NCBI GenBank assembly: GCA_032158125.1
Contig: JASKOT010000001.1
Coordinates: forward strand, 930,001 to 994,000
Direction of reading: 5' to 3'
Length of the DNA stretch: 64,000 bases
DNA from: Papiliotrema nemorosa
Taxonomy: Eukaryota; Basidiomycota; Tremellomycetes; Tremellales; Rhynchogastremaceae
Shown here: positions 47,947-61,134 of the stretch, one piece after another
Layout of the letters: every line of letters starts with the position of its first letter
Numbering within the stretch: position 1 is the stretch's first letter
Program-made: the position numbers and the translations under genes
Notes under the pieces: generated by a model
What the model was told of the DNA's origin: nothing
Databases searched by the model: none
The model's input: only the letters and a program-made list of their open reading frames with translations

Positions 47947-48413
47947 GCTGCTTCATGCTGCTTGCTGCCGATCTCGGCTGATCGGGTAAATCACAACATT
48001 TTTGATCCCGCTCCTCTAGGATGGCCCAAATTTCGAATCTCTCGTGTTGTTGCTCTATCGCTTTGCTGCCCATACACATACTTTGATCGAGGGACAGCAG
48101 GATTTGTGAGTGTCGCGCTTCTTACCAGATTCCCAGCAATAGACCTTCCCCCCTTCTATGATGCTTTAAATTATCTACATTGTCAGATCTCGCGAGAATG
48201 TCGACAATCTTTCTATCTTCAACCCTCTGATCCACCTTGTCCAAACCCGTCTCTGATATCATTGGTCACGGAGCGGGAGCTGATATACAGGTGCTTGATA
48301 CCATCAGACCGCTTCGTAGAATAGGAGGTACGCCTCGCTTTTGTAGTCTTTGCCAAAACGTCGCTGAGAGCATGTATAGTGTAACGCTGCATCTTCTCCG
48401 CTGAGATTGCACC
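47947..48413. promoter_or_regulatory. Divergent region between FMT1 and RCM1
   Basis: About 470 nt with two outward promoters. A plus-strand frame stays open across most of it but has no protein character I trust. Confidence 0.5.
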
Positions 48414-50381
48414 ATGAACTTTTACAAATCTGCCGCTCTCGCTCTGGACCACCTGGACAAACACCAAGGGTCTGTAAAGGGCTCTTTGAGTGCGGCTGGA
48501 ATCAAGACGCAGAACCCTGGAGAGTCGAAGCGTGTCCTAGCCCGTGAGCTTGGAGTCTCGAAAGCGGAGTGAAGCTGATCGGCAGTACTTATAGAAACGC
48601 TCAAATGTGCGTAAAGTCATTCTGATGATAGAATCCTAACATCCAGATCGGCCGGTCATTCAGCAACTCCTCCAGACTGTTCCCCTGCTATCCCTCGAAA
48701 AGCTTACTTTTCCGAAAAAGACCCCACCGCGAACCCCTTCTTCCGCTGCGCTCCTCCATGTTCTCTTACATGACCTCTTGTTTTCATCCCGGTCTCGGAT
48801 TGAAGCAACAGACAAATGGCCCGCCAAGGAAGCGGTCATGCGACATCAAGCTCGACTGAAAGCCGAGCTTGTTAGGATCCAAATCCGCGAAGGCAAACAG
48901 AGCAAAACTGAATTGGCTCGTGTGGGTACAGAGGGAGTTGAACGATATGTTCGCTGGAACCCTAATACCGACCTTCATCGATCTGGCGACTGGTCGCTTC
49001 CCGCTTTGCACAGTCACCTCGCGCAAAAGGGCATGAAAAAGCTCGAGGATGCCGTATACCCCGTTCCGAGCGGGAATTACTTTGTGGACCCGCATCTCGG
49101 CGAGCACGTCTTGGTCTTTCCTGGTCTGTCTAGCTGGTGGGTCGGAGATGCGTGGTATGAGGCCGGGGCGATCATTCTGCAAGATAAAGCGAGTTGTTTC
49201 CCGGCCAGAGTCCTCATGGAGGGCTGGACCGCCGATGAAGGAGAATGTATTGATGCTACGTGAGTGAACGCCTTTGTAGCTCGAGATGAAGCTGATTCTT
49301 AGCGCTGCACCGGGTAACAAGACTAGCTACGTCTCAGCCTTGATGGGTGATCAGCAAAAGGTCAGTCGTCCGGAGATCTGCCCGGAGCATCACTCATCCC
49401 TAAGGTGTACGCATTTGAGCGATCGCAGAACCGTTTCAAAACATTGGCAAAGATGCTTTCAACCGCGAACTGTCGAAACGTTCAAGCGAAATGTGGCGAC
49501 TTCACCGAGACGAATCCTCAAGGGGAAGAGTACCACAAGGTCTCGCGGATGTAAGTCATCTTGTAGTACGAGTGGTCATCCGGGACCGGATACTAACGAA
49601 GCAGTCTTTTGGATCCAAGTTGTTCAGGGTCAGGTATCGTTAATAGGCTTGACTATCTGGTCGATGATGGTGAGTACTCCAGGCGAGGGAGAGTCACATA
49701 TTGATGTCAGACAACGACGAGGCAGATGTCAAAGCCGAGCGATTGGAGAAACTGGCCACTTTTCAGTATCAAATGATTCTGCATGCGTTCAAGTGTGAGT
49801 CGAATGTCAAACCTCGGTACGACGCTAAGCCACAACCAGTCTCATCTGCCAAGCGTGTTGTGTACTCGACTTGTTCGATACACCCGGAGGAAGATGAGCA
49901 GGTCGTCATCAAGGCACTCAATTCTCCCACGGCGAAGCAGAACAACTGGACTCTCGCACCGCGATCGGAAGTCTTGCCGGCTTGGGAAAGACGAGGTCGA
50001 CCAGAGGAGATGGGCGGGGACAGAGGTGTGTACTGCTCGATGGGTCCCCTGACGATAGACTTGGCAGATGGCGTAATACGATGTATGCCAGGAGAAGACA
50101 AGACGAACGGGTTTTTCGTAGCCTGTTTTATCAAGCAGGATCCGACTACGGTGAAGCGAAGTATCAAACAAAAACGGGGTCGGGAGGATGAATCCCTGGA
50201 TACAGATGTACAGAGGCAGGATGACGCAGGGGATGACGAGAAGACGAGTAATGAGGTGGTCGAGCAGAGTGTCTCGACCAAGAAGGAAATTGGACAGACA
50301 ACAAAACAAAAGACAGCTGCTCAGCTGGCGCGAAAGCGAAGGAAGAAGCAGGCTCAACAGGCCAGGCGAGCAGGTGAATAA
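48414..50381 (+). CDS. RCM1: 25S rRNA cytosine-C5 methyltransferase, NSUN5/Rcm1 family
   Basis: Rcm1/NSUN5 methylates one cytosine in large-subunit rRNA in the nucleolus, using SAM. The start M-N-F-Y-K-S-A-A matches the family. The middle has P-V-I-Q-Q-L-L-Q-T and L-L-H-V-L-L-H-D-L-L. The methyltransferase core shows L-Q-D-K-A-S-C-F-P-A, I-D-A-T-A-A-P-G-N-K-T (SAM loop), V-Y-A-F-E-R-S, L-L-D-P-S-C-S-G-S-G-I, and V-V-Y-S-T-C-S-I-H-P-E-E-D-E. The two Cys in P-S-C-S and S-T-C-S are the catalytic pair of m5C RNA methyltransferases. The usual C-D-A-A-P-G-N-K-T reads I-D-A-T-A-A-P-G-N-K-T here. A Lys-rich tail ends the protein, suited to a nucleolar site. Confidence 0.93.
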
Positions 50382-51010
50382 TGTGCGTCCCTTTGCGACG
50401 GGACTGTGATAGAATACGTAGGCTGGTGAGAGCGGCGCTCGATCAGAGTCAACATATCTCTTGCGCGGCTGTAATGCTAGGACATGCTGATATGATGATG
50501 CTGACATCCGGACCAGGATGACGAAGTGCATCTGCGTTACCGGACTTGTGGAATCGGAAACGCCGCTGTCTCGGGTAGATCCCAGCTGTCTGATAAGTCA
50601 AATCTTACGCCTCTGGGTGTTTGTGCAGTCCAGCAAAACAAGCAAGTGCGGAGCGAAAGGGCGGCGAGCTCGGTGAAAATATCACATGTCGCACTCCAGA
50701 CTCCTGCTGCCAAGAACGTCTGCTGCTTCCCGTGCGCCACGGGAATAAGTTGTCTGAGGTTTCGCGGGCGCCATCCGAGAGATAAGTGACCACGACTTGC
50801 ATGCAGATTCTCGCCCAATACTTGCGCTCGGGAACCCCTCTTGAGCTATCCATACCATGGAGTATGCACCTCACCAGCTGCAGCGTTCTCCCTAGCCCCA
50901 TGGATCCTACGATATGACCTGCCGGACCTTTGCTGATATAAGATGAGAAACGGAAACATCCCCCTTGTCCAGGTTGTTGCTTGGTGACATTCACTTAGAG
51001 CGATTATTCA
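50382..51010. other. Intergenic region
   Basis: About 630 nt between RCM1 and the next plus-strand gene. Frames are short on both strands and I see no exon, repeat or RNA gene. Confidence 0.55.
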
Positions 51011-52563
51011 ATGATGGAGTACAAACGTTTACTCGTGCAGCAAGGACGTGGTCGAGGAATCGCTATTGTGAGTCAGAAAGATCCTTGGGGCTCGAACGAT
51101 TTCGCACCGGACTCGCCCACGTCCACCCACCTTTTGGTGCTGATCATATCATAGGCGACGCTCCTTGTTGTCGCATGGTTCTTGTGCCTCGTATCCCTCT
51201 TGTCGTCTTTCTATGGATGGCAGCCTCTCCGACATTTGCAGCAATCCCGGGTACAGAGCTTTGCGAGCACACCCAAATCATTGGCTCGGGAGCAATTTTC
51301 TCACGTAGGTCGATTCCGGTCGGACCGATCGAGCGAAAATAAGCTGATGACTGCAGCTGCTGAAACAACTCGGCTCCGCACCTGACTTGGGAGATTTCGA
51401 TGAGCGAGACGCTCACAAGTACACCGACTACCCTCCGGAGAGTATCTGCTTTTTCACAGCAGACGATCGACCTCTTCACAGTAAGTTGCCACCACTCGGC
51501 GGAGCAGCGTTGATTATCTTGCTGACAATCTCAGCGCCGGAAGAGATGGACATGGAGAACCCTTCTTGGATCCGGGATAATACGCCTGAAGATCAATGGG
51601 CTCCGAAATATGGGTTCTCGGTGGCGTTCTGGCTCACCAAGTTGTGGACGGTCAGGCATGGACACAGATTGTTTGCTCTGAACGGAACGCACATGGAGAA
51701 CAGGGGGAAATACTGGAACAAACACACAGCTATGAGACAGATGGTGAATGATCCAACGTGCTCTGTAAGTGCAAGCCCAGACCGCCATTTACGGCACATA
51801 GCTGATTCTGCGCAGTATGCCATCTACCTGGACACCGATATTTGTAAGTTTCAGCCCATCTAACTTTCAACCCTTTCGTGGATCGATATGGCACCAATGA
51901 GTCTTCGCTGAACCTGACGACAGACCTACGGGCTCAACATTATTCTTTTATGGACATGAGGAAACGCTGGAAGCTGGACGACTCACAGCTCCTGGCAGCC
52001 GCTGTCGACCCCGGTGTATCCGGTGAGTGGCGCATCTACCCTTTTTACTGTGCGATCTGGTAGCCCTGTGCTGATCATCGACAGATCATAATGCCGGTTT
52101 CGTGATCTTCAAGAATGATCCGAGAACGTCAGAACTGCTCGAAGACTGGATTGCGTGTCCGGATAGATACGAAGATTGCAAGTCTTTGAGCCATGGAAGC
52201 CCGGGTGATCAAGGTGCCCTCGATCAGTTTATCGTGAGTCATTGCATTGCTTCCTGTTATGATTGCCGTTGAGCTGAGGGTGCAGATCCCGAAAGCCAGA
52301 GAGATGGGTGCTTTCACTTCTTTATCGTGCAATGAGGCTACCGGTGGGACATACGTCAAGGACTTTGGTAGTCACTGGTGAGTCGTGACCATCATGTCTT
52401 CTTCGTCCAGGCGGTCGTCTGATGATTTAGTGAAGGTTCAATCCTGACTCATAATTGGTACTACGGCCGCAAGATGTTGGCTCAAGAGGCGGTGTCGCTT
52501 TCGGCTTTCTACATGATGGATCTGGTTGAGAAATTGGACACTCTAGAACCTTTGTATCGCTAG
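51011..52563 (+). CDS. Putative Golgi glycosyltransferase (GT-A type, DXD), type II membrane protein
   Basis: The product looks like a sugar transferase in the secretory pathway. A short basic tail (M-M-E-Y-K-R-L-L-V-Q-Q-G-R-G-R-G) is followed by one membrane helix (T-L-L-V-V-A-W-F-L-C-L-V-S-L-L). The lumenal part has W-L-T-K-L-W-T-V-R-H-G-H-R-L, then K-Y-W-N-K-H-T-A-M-R-Q-M-V and Y-A-I-Y-L-D-T-D-I-Y with the D-T-D metal site (split by an intron at 51843). Further on are D-H-N-A-G-F-V-I-F-K-N and G-D-Q-G-A-L-D-Q-F, and H-N-W-Y-Y-G near the end. The layout resembles GT34-like alpha-glycosyltransferases, but the exact family is unsure. The TAG is at 52561-52563. Confidence 0.75.
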
Positions 52564-53315
52564 GTAGGGATGTAATGATCTTCTTGGGTTCGGCTACCTG
52601 TCTTGCTGAGTTACATTAACAAGCGGGTTAGAGTCAGGAAATGGAATTTTACTCGGCTCTCACAGACACCCGCTGTCCGCGTACATTTCGCGCGTTTGGC
52701 AGGTCTATTCTACATGTTTCAGATATCTGATCTTGTAGATGACCGCCGTTGCAAACATAGTATACAACCATCGAACGTGCATCGGACTTTGACACTAGGT
52801 GATCTGCCCACAAAAGCCCTCCGAGTACTCTAGGCAGCCCGTCAGACTGAGTGGCGAATCCAACCATCCTTTGATCATCTCCACAGCGCAGCACCTGCAA
52901 TCCTCCCTTCTTCCAAACCACCCTAGGGGGGCTCACGGTCCTTCCCTTTGCATATGACCCTAAGACAGACTTCGTACGTGTATGGTCTTCTACCAAGACA
53001 ATGGGTCGACATCTTGAAGCAGTCCCAGACTCGCCCGTCGAGATCGGGCTAAGACATGTGTCTCACCCTCTTTCGGAGTGGGTCCACCAAAATGGGAAGG
53101 ATGGAGAATGAGACAAAAAGGATGTATTTGCCCTTTTTACTTTTACCAACGTGCACGGTGGTGCTCGTATATATAGATGCGTATCTCGAGCAAACCAGAC
53201 TCTATCGCCAGACGATCAACTTGTTTCTTCGCCTCTTTGCTTTGTTCAACTTTGAAATTTGTTCAACTTTATTTCTCTCCTTCCAGAGTCAGCCTGTCTA
53301 TATCTCGTATTCAAG
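52564..53315. other. Intergenic region upstream of the small Cys-rich gene
   Basis: About 750 nt without a gene I can support. A 37-codon frame from an ATG near 53007 is too short to call. The 3' part, near 53240-53300, is T-rich. Confidence 0.5.
53168..53176 (+). promoter_or_regulatory. TATA box candidate
   Basis: TATATATAG lies 148 nt upstream of the ATG at 53316, the best TATA-like element I saw in front of a gene in this window. The position allows a leader of roughly 100 nt. Confidence 0.5.
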
Positions 53316-53733
53316 ATGTCTTGTTCCGACGCCAAAGCTTGCAAGGTGAGTCGGCGACCTAGTGGCGCAGTCATCGCCACTGTCGAGCGCGAAGCCCTGC
53401 TAACACTACAGCTCTGCCATGGACCCATGTCTGATTCCGCTCCCTCATCACCCTTGTCTGCCATTGGATCAGCTCCTACCGACTGTCATGATCACTGCAT
53501 GAACTTTGCGTGCCCAGGATGCGTTGCCAAGGTAGGTGGATCAAGCTTTGACATCGGGGTCTGATCACTGACAAACACAGCACCGGGATTCGTATCAGAT
53601 CTTGAACTTGAAGAATCACATTTACGACTACCACTGCGGGTCTTGTATGGCCGAAGTTCAAATCCCTCAATCGCGTCGAGGATCCGTGGAGAGCAATATA
53701 GACCCTGCTGACGATCGACTACCTCTTTGTTAG
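53316..53733 (+). CDS. Small cysteine-rich protein of unknown function
   Basis: Three exons (53316-53345, 53412-53531, 53581-53733) join in phase to 100 residues. The protein begins M-S-C-S-D-A-K-A-C-K and then L-C-H-G. Cys and His cluster as D-C-H-D-H-C-M-N-F-A-C-P-G-C-V-A-K, then H-I-Y-D-Y-H-C-G-S-C-M-A-E, and the last residue is Cys. The paired CxxC spacings (C-P-G-C, C-G-S-C) with nearby His could bind zinc or another metal. There is no signal peptide or membrane segment, so it is likely cytosolic or nuclear rather than a secreted effector. I do not recognise the family. A TATA-like box upstream and good splice sites support expression. Confidence 0.72.
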
Positions 53734-53899
53734 GCCGGATCACGATCAAAGAGGGAGAGACGTCAGAAAGCGAAAAGCCCCAGGGAGCAAGCGTCAGTGG
53801 AGGAGCAGAGAGATGGAGAGGGGAGGCTGCCCGTAGCAAATGTCCCTAGAGTGCATATGATGTGTATCGTTCCGAAATGTTCCGCCTCATCTGCGATGC

Positions 53900-55014
53900 C
53901 TATTGTATCATAATCATCCACGATAGCACGAAGTAGAATAGGCACAAGGGATATACCGCGAGCCATGTCCTCGAATCTGGTAGCCTTGTGCCGTTGAAGA
54001 AGTTCATCGAGGCTGCCGAATTAGTCTCCTGCAAAGTGCTACCTCGGATGTGCTCACCCCAGACAGACCAGGCCCAGCACGCTAGTGAGATAGGTATGCG
54101 AACGAAAAGGTTGTGCACAAGCATAGAGATTACGGATGCGAGGAAAATTGGCGCCAGAGCGTAGCCCAGAACACACTAACAGTCAGGATTGAGTTTAGCC
54201 TTTCGAGAGCTACATACCAAGCTTTGGAAGAAGGATCTGGCCATATCAGTAATGACTCATCAAGGAGACATAGGGGAGCTCACACTTTCCCGCCTAGCAG
54301 CTTGGAGTTCACAGTGACTACGACCGTTCCGATGGTGATGAGGGAAATGACGAGCGAAAACACCTGCATGGACTGATCTTTCGGCGCCTGGACGTTAATG
54401 AACATTCTGTGCCCAGGGACGTAGCTTACATCTATTGAAAGCACTATCGCCAATCCTAGACAGATTACCAGCGGTCCCCACAGATCCCAATCTCTAGGTC
54501 GTCAGCCTGCCCATGAACATCTCGTAATGTGTAGCTCACCTGAGTAGCTCGTTATTTCCACCGCCCTTCGGAGGGTAAAGGACCTGTAACAATTTGGAGT
54601 AGATACTCCGCAAGTCCCGCATCTACCGTGAGCTACATTTCATCACCATGGGATTAGAAGCTCACAATGGTCTCAGATACCGGCTCATCCAGCGTCGAGG
54701 CGCCCGTATACCTCGTCTCCATCTTGACACCGCCCCATCCTGTCCGAGTCTCGGCAGGTCGAGAGCCGGAGCCAATCTTGCCCGAAAGGCCTGTGGACGG
54801 CACTGGATCAGATAAACCAGCTTGAGGCTGCATTGAGGATGAGCTTGAAGCTTGCGGGTGGGAAAAGGAAAGAGCATCTAGGTCATCATCGTCGGGTTGG
54901 CTATTATCAGTGTCACACGGTAGTGCGAGGAAGCCGATGAGGGTGAGCGGCGGGGACAAGATCTCAGACGCACATGAAACGATTCGACGAGCCTCCGACT
55001 GGTTCGTACGCCAT
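53900..55014 (-). CDS. YIP4: Yip1-domain Golgi membrane protein, Yip4/YIPF6 type
   Basis: Yip proteins bind Rab GTPases and act in ER-Golgi membrane traffic. The start M-A-Y-E-P-V-G-G-S-S-N-R-F (ATG at 55012-55014) leads into a Ser/Gln-rich cytosolic head. The conserved entry T-L-D-E-P-V-S-E-T-I-M-R-D-L-R follows, then L-Q-V-L-Y-P-P. The membrane part begins D-W-D-L-W-G-P-L-V-I-C-L-G-L-A. It continues with K-D-Q-S-M-Q-V-F-S-L-V, L-G-G-K-V, a helix around L-V-H-N-L-F-V-R-I-P-I-S-L-A-C, and the end W-L-A-V-Y-P-L-C-L-F-Y-F-V-L-S-W. This order is that of YIPF6/Yip4. The stop is at 53900-53902. Confidence 0.9.
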
Positions 55015-55219
55015 CTTGAGGTACCTCTGGTCGTGCAATTCCAACTTGATGGAGAGAGAGCATTCCACTTCTAAGAGCAACGCGAACTCGAAATAGGCGC
55101 CCCAAAACATTGTTGACAAGGTGTCACGTGCCTATCGAGAACTGTTCCAGACAGCTGATCGCTTCCAAATCGTTGCCGGTCCTGCTCTCCGACTCTTGTA
55201 CATCTCCCAAACGGTCAAC
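55015..55219. promoter_or_regulatory. Bidirectional promoter of YIP4 and SRP54
   Basis: Only 205 nt separate the two start codons, so the two secretory-pathway genes must share this region. No defined element was recognised. Confidence 0.6.
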
Positions 55220-57553
<2,334 letters not shown>

Positions 57554-57671
57554 AGGGCGAGTCAGAAGAAGGGTTTCTCCTGACAGCGCGGCTCATACCC
57601 GCACCAAACAATCGCAACATCACCAATACCATCAATCATCATAATGCCCTAATATATGCATACGAGGATTT

Positions 57672-60600
57672 CTACTGCTTCTCTGTGGCACCACTATCCA
57701 ACAAGTTTTGCACACCTGCCGGAGTCAAGATTCCCGCAGCGGTGCTAAAATCGTACTCTGCCCTGACAAGATCGTGAAACTGCCTGTATGCCTCGACAAT
57801 ACTTCCGTATGTCGGGGGAATGAGCACGCTGACCGTATCCGCATCTTGCAGATACATCGATAGCGTCGAGACCCAGTTGTCAACCTCAGCCTTGACGTTA
57901 TTTTTGAACGCAGTATGCACTTTGTTGACTTGATCTGGCGTCGCAAAACTCTGGGCGGAAAGATCGGTGGCAGACGAAGGACGGGAAGCGAGGTAGGCGG
58001 TACATTTGTCGAGATACGCAGTCAAAGGCGCGTTGGCGGATGCCGTGCAGATTTGAATGAGATCCTCACATGCGATTTTGAGGTGTCGATCGACGTCCTA
58101 AAGGTCAGCGAGCGAGGCGATTCTCCAGTCTCAAATACTGACCACTTTGGCGTCCGCTGCAAAGTCGACGGATCTGGTGGCCCCTCGTCCATATCCAAGC
58201 ATGTAGCTCGCATTGTCCAAAAGCGTCTTCAAGAAATCGGTAATGCCTCGCCAGTCCCTACTCCGATCCTTCTTGCCCAAATTCAACCCCGCCGTCATCT
58301 CTTTTAAAATGAGCAAATGCCGGACCAAGAATAGTTTGGCATCAATAGTCTTGTCTTTCTTCGCCGCAATAAGGTCTGATCCTACACTTAGGCTCTTTCG
58401 ACAGAGTACGATGGCTTCTTGAGCCAGATCGTCAAAAACGGCGTTCTATCATCAGTATGACATCCGTAGCGAAACACTCACGTCGACGTAAGTGTAGAGG
58501 CAGGACAAGATCCACAAGGTAACTCGTAGCGAGGGGTACCACGCATTCTGCACCTCGACTGGAGGAAGCGATAGGAAGGCCGGGGCGTCGTCGTCCTCTG
58601 CATCGAGAGAGTATGACATTTGACGCTCCACGAGTTTCCCGCTTTGACCTAGATGTCAGCCGGAGCCACATCAAGGTCACCTACCCTTGATCTTGTCAGG
58701 ATAAGCCAGGTCGCCTTCTCGCGGTGCAAAGTACTCAACGTCTGCCCTAAGTAGCGATTGAGCTCGGAAGACAAGCCTAGTCTGGGCGTCTTGCAGCACC
58801 ATGCGGAGCAAGACCTCGATATGCAGCCGATCCAATGGTTTCCGATTTCGCCTGGGCATCTCGCGTCTGGTCAAAATGCTACCAGAATATCCTCGTACAC
58901 TCCCTGTTCTCCTTTGTCTCGCACTAAACGTCTCATCGGCCAAGGAGAAGTAGTCGTTCCCTTCGTGACCGTATGGCGAGAAATTGGGCGTACTGCCAGG
59001 CGTGTTGGCGATGACCTCTTCGATGTCTTCCTCGATCACCACGTCTTGTACCATCAATGCTTGTAATACCGTGCAGACGCCGCAGAGGACTTCAAGAGAC
59101 GGTTCGTGTAGAATTCGCGGTCGTAGGTGGTCGTAGAGATGATCACAGAGGCTCTCCAAGAAGCCGCTACATGATCAGCCAGGTCTTGATCCAAGGGTAA
59201 CTGACTATAGCGGAGACTCGCCCGACAGGAAGAAATGCTTGTAGAGGGTGAACTCGTCGATACATGTCTGCTTGAGATAGCTGCACCCTGTTCGCGTCTG
59301 TCCAATCAGCTCAATCCGTACAAAACAGCACAGGGCACTCACCAGATCGACTAGATCTGTAGTGGTCGGATCCATCCTTCGCACTTCATCGCTGACTCGA
59401 CTTCCCATCAAGGTCTGTCGGACGCTGACCCATGCAGAATGACACTCGTACAACAATGAGGACAGTTCCGTAGGGTTTACTTTGACTCGGTATTCCAACT
59501 CCATCAGGAGTGGTCGGAGACTGCCTGACAAAGTAGCGAATTTGGTGTACAATAACGCTTCCGCAGCAGTCTCGCCCAGTGCCTGCTGTCAGCGCCAGGC
59601 GTATGAGTTGCGGAGTCCTTGCCTTTTCGGCCAGACGCTTGGAGACCTCTTGACCGAGAGCTTTTATCGTGTTGACGAAGTATATCTTGATCAAAGTCAT
59701 ACTTCTCGTCATGCATTGCTGATATCGGAGCAGATACACCTCTGAATCTTTGAAGTCTCGCTATTTGTCAGACAAACCACGCAAATGCTACAGGCATGGA
59801 TGAGAACATACATGATCGCTGAGATAGCCGAGACATTCATCGAGTCGCTTCACCATGGGCAGGAAGTCGTCTGACAGAACGAGATCCGGTTTTGGCGTGT
59901 TGAGCATTCTCTGCGCCGTTTCCAAGAACGTGAAGAACGTCAATCGATGTGCCAGCTGCGACGTGTGCGTTAAGAGATGTGTCTGCGTATCAATATATGA
60001 AGGATGTTTATGGGCGATGGAAACTCACCTGCTCCTCCAAGAGATCTTCACATGCCCCCCGCAGGCTCTCACTCTTCTCCTCGACATATTCCAGAGCCTT
60101 CAGCATCTCTCCAACCTCCCCTTCTCCCTCTTTCAGGACTTCGATAAGAGCATCACAGTTTTCCCTGAGCCCAATGATCTCCCCAAGATGGTCTCGGTAC
60201 AAGCTATCCTGCTCATGTTCTGTTGATAATGTTAATGCCGCAAAGTGCTCATGAAACTGCTGGGGCGTGGTGATGGACCCGGGATGCAAGAGGTCGCCAG
60301 AGAGCAGATGAGTCGATCCTGGAGCGGGAGATCCGGGAGAAGAAGGCGGACGCGAGCGATTAGGGGAGGCGAGGAGGTGAGTGACACGAGCGGGGCGTGG
60401 GCCAGTGGGAGTGGTGGGTCGGGAGGCGCCTTGGGCGGAGGTCTCTGCGTGAGCAAACTAACCGATCAGCACTGCCCCTCATATAGCTCTTTGCACTGAT
60501 CGCTCACTCTCGAGGGAAATGGACGCTGCCCGAGCTTCTCCTTGACTAGAGAAATACTCTGTAGCTGGTCGTCGGTCAAGGTGGTCTTGCTTTCCCATTC

Positions 60601-60714
60601 TTCTAGCGAAATGACTGGCCGAGGGGGCGTACCGGACCTTGCGATCGTCGAGTTGAGCTGTGCGTTTATCGGCGGACGCCTGACTGTGTAGCCCGGTGTC
60701 TGTGGCCTCGACAT
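57672..60714 (-). CDS. COG3: Conserved oligomeric Golgi complex subunit 3
   Basis: Cog3 (Sec34) is part of the COG tether for retrograde vesicles at the Golgi. The start M-S-R-P-Q-T-P-G-Y (ATG at 60712-60714) opens a disordered, Pro/Ser-rich region. Then comes a coiled-coil-forming part (E-V-G-E-M-L-K-A-L-E-Y-V-E-E-K-S-E). Helical repeats follow: L-D-E-C-L-G-Y-L, S-E-V-Y-L-L-R-Y-Q-Q-C, F-T-L-Y-K-H-F-F-L, L-C-D-H-L-Y-D-H-L-R-P-R-I-L-H-E, and L-E-V-L-C-G-V-C-T-V-L-Q. The block D-H-L-Y-D-x-L-R-P together with Y-K-H-F-F is typical of Cog3. The stop is at 57672-57674. At least eight introns are visible. Confidence 0.88.
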
Positions 60715-61134
60715 GGGCTGTTGAAGTTGCACAGTAGATCACCCGTAGAAGATGTGGGGGTTCGAACGCGACAACACCGAGCCTTGTCCTCGGTCGACTC
60801 GGGCTATCAGTCCAGCAGGCAGGTCGATCATTCCCTCTCGTCTCATCTTCTGCTGTACATCCTGAACGATCCCCGGTCCTGCCCCTTGTACACCATTCGC
60901 AAGCAGGTATGGAGCTTGTCAGCACTCTAACATAGCGACTATCAGCCGCCGATCGCGAGTGGACGTCTCGCTCTTTTGAGCCCTAAATTCCCTTTCTTCT
61001 TCGGCGATCTCTCCCTTCAGTCGGAACGCACTATAAAGAATGGAATAAAGTGTCTTGAGCCTTAAAGCTACTACGCTTGTCATTGAAGGATACAATCTGC
61101 GCTTCGCTCGCTATTTGGCCTCGTTTCGACCAAG
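60715..61134. promoter_or_regulatory. Divergent region between COG3 and the ABCC gene
   Basis: About 420 nt with two outward promoters. I see no other gene here. Confidence 0.5.

Noticed and set aside
53007..53120. 37-codon frame starting M-G-R-H-L
   Set aside because: Too short, no family match, and placed in the promoter of the small Cys-rich gene.
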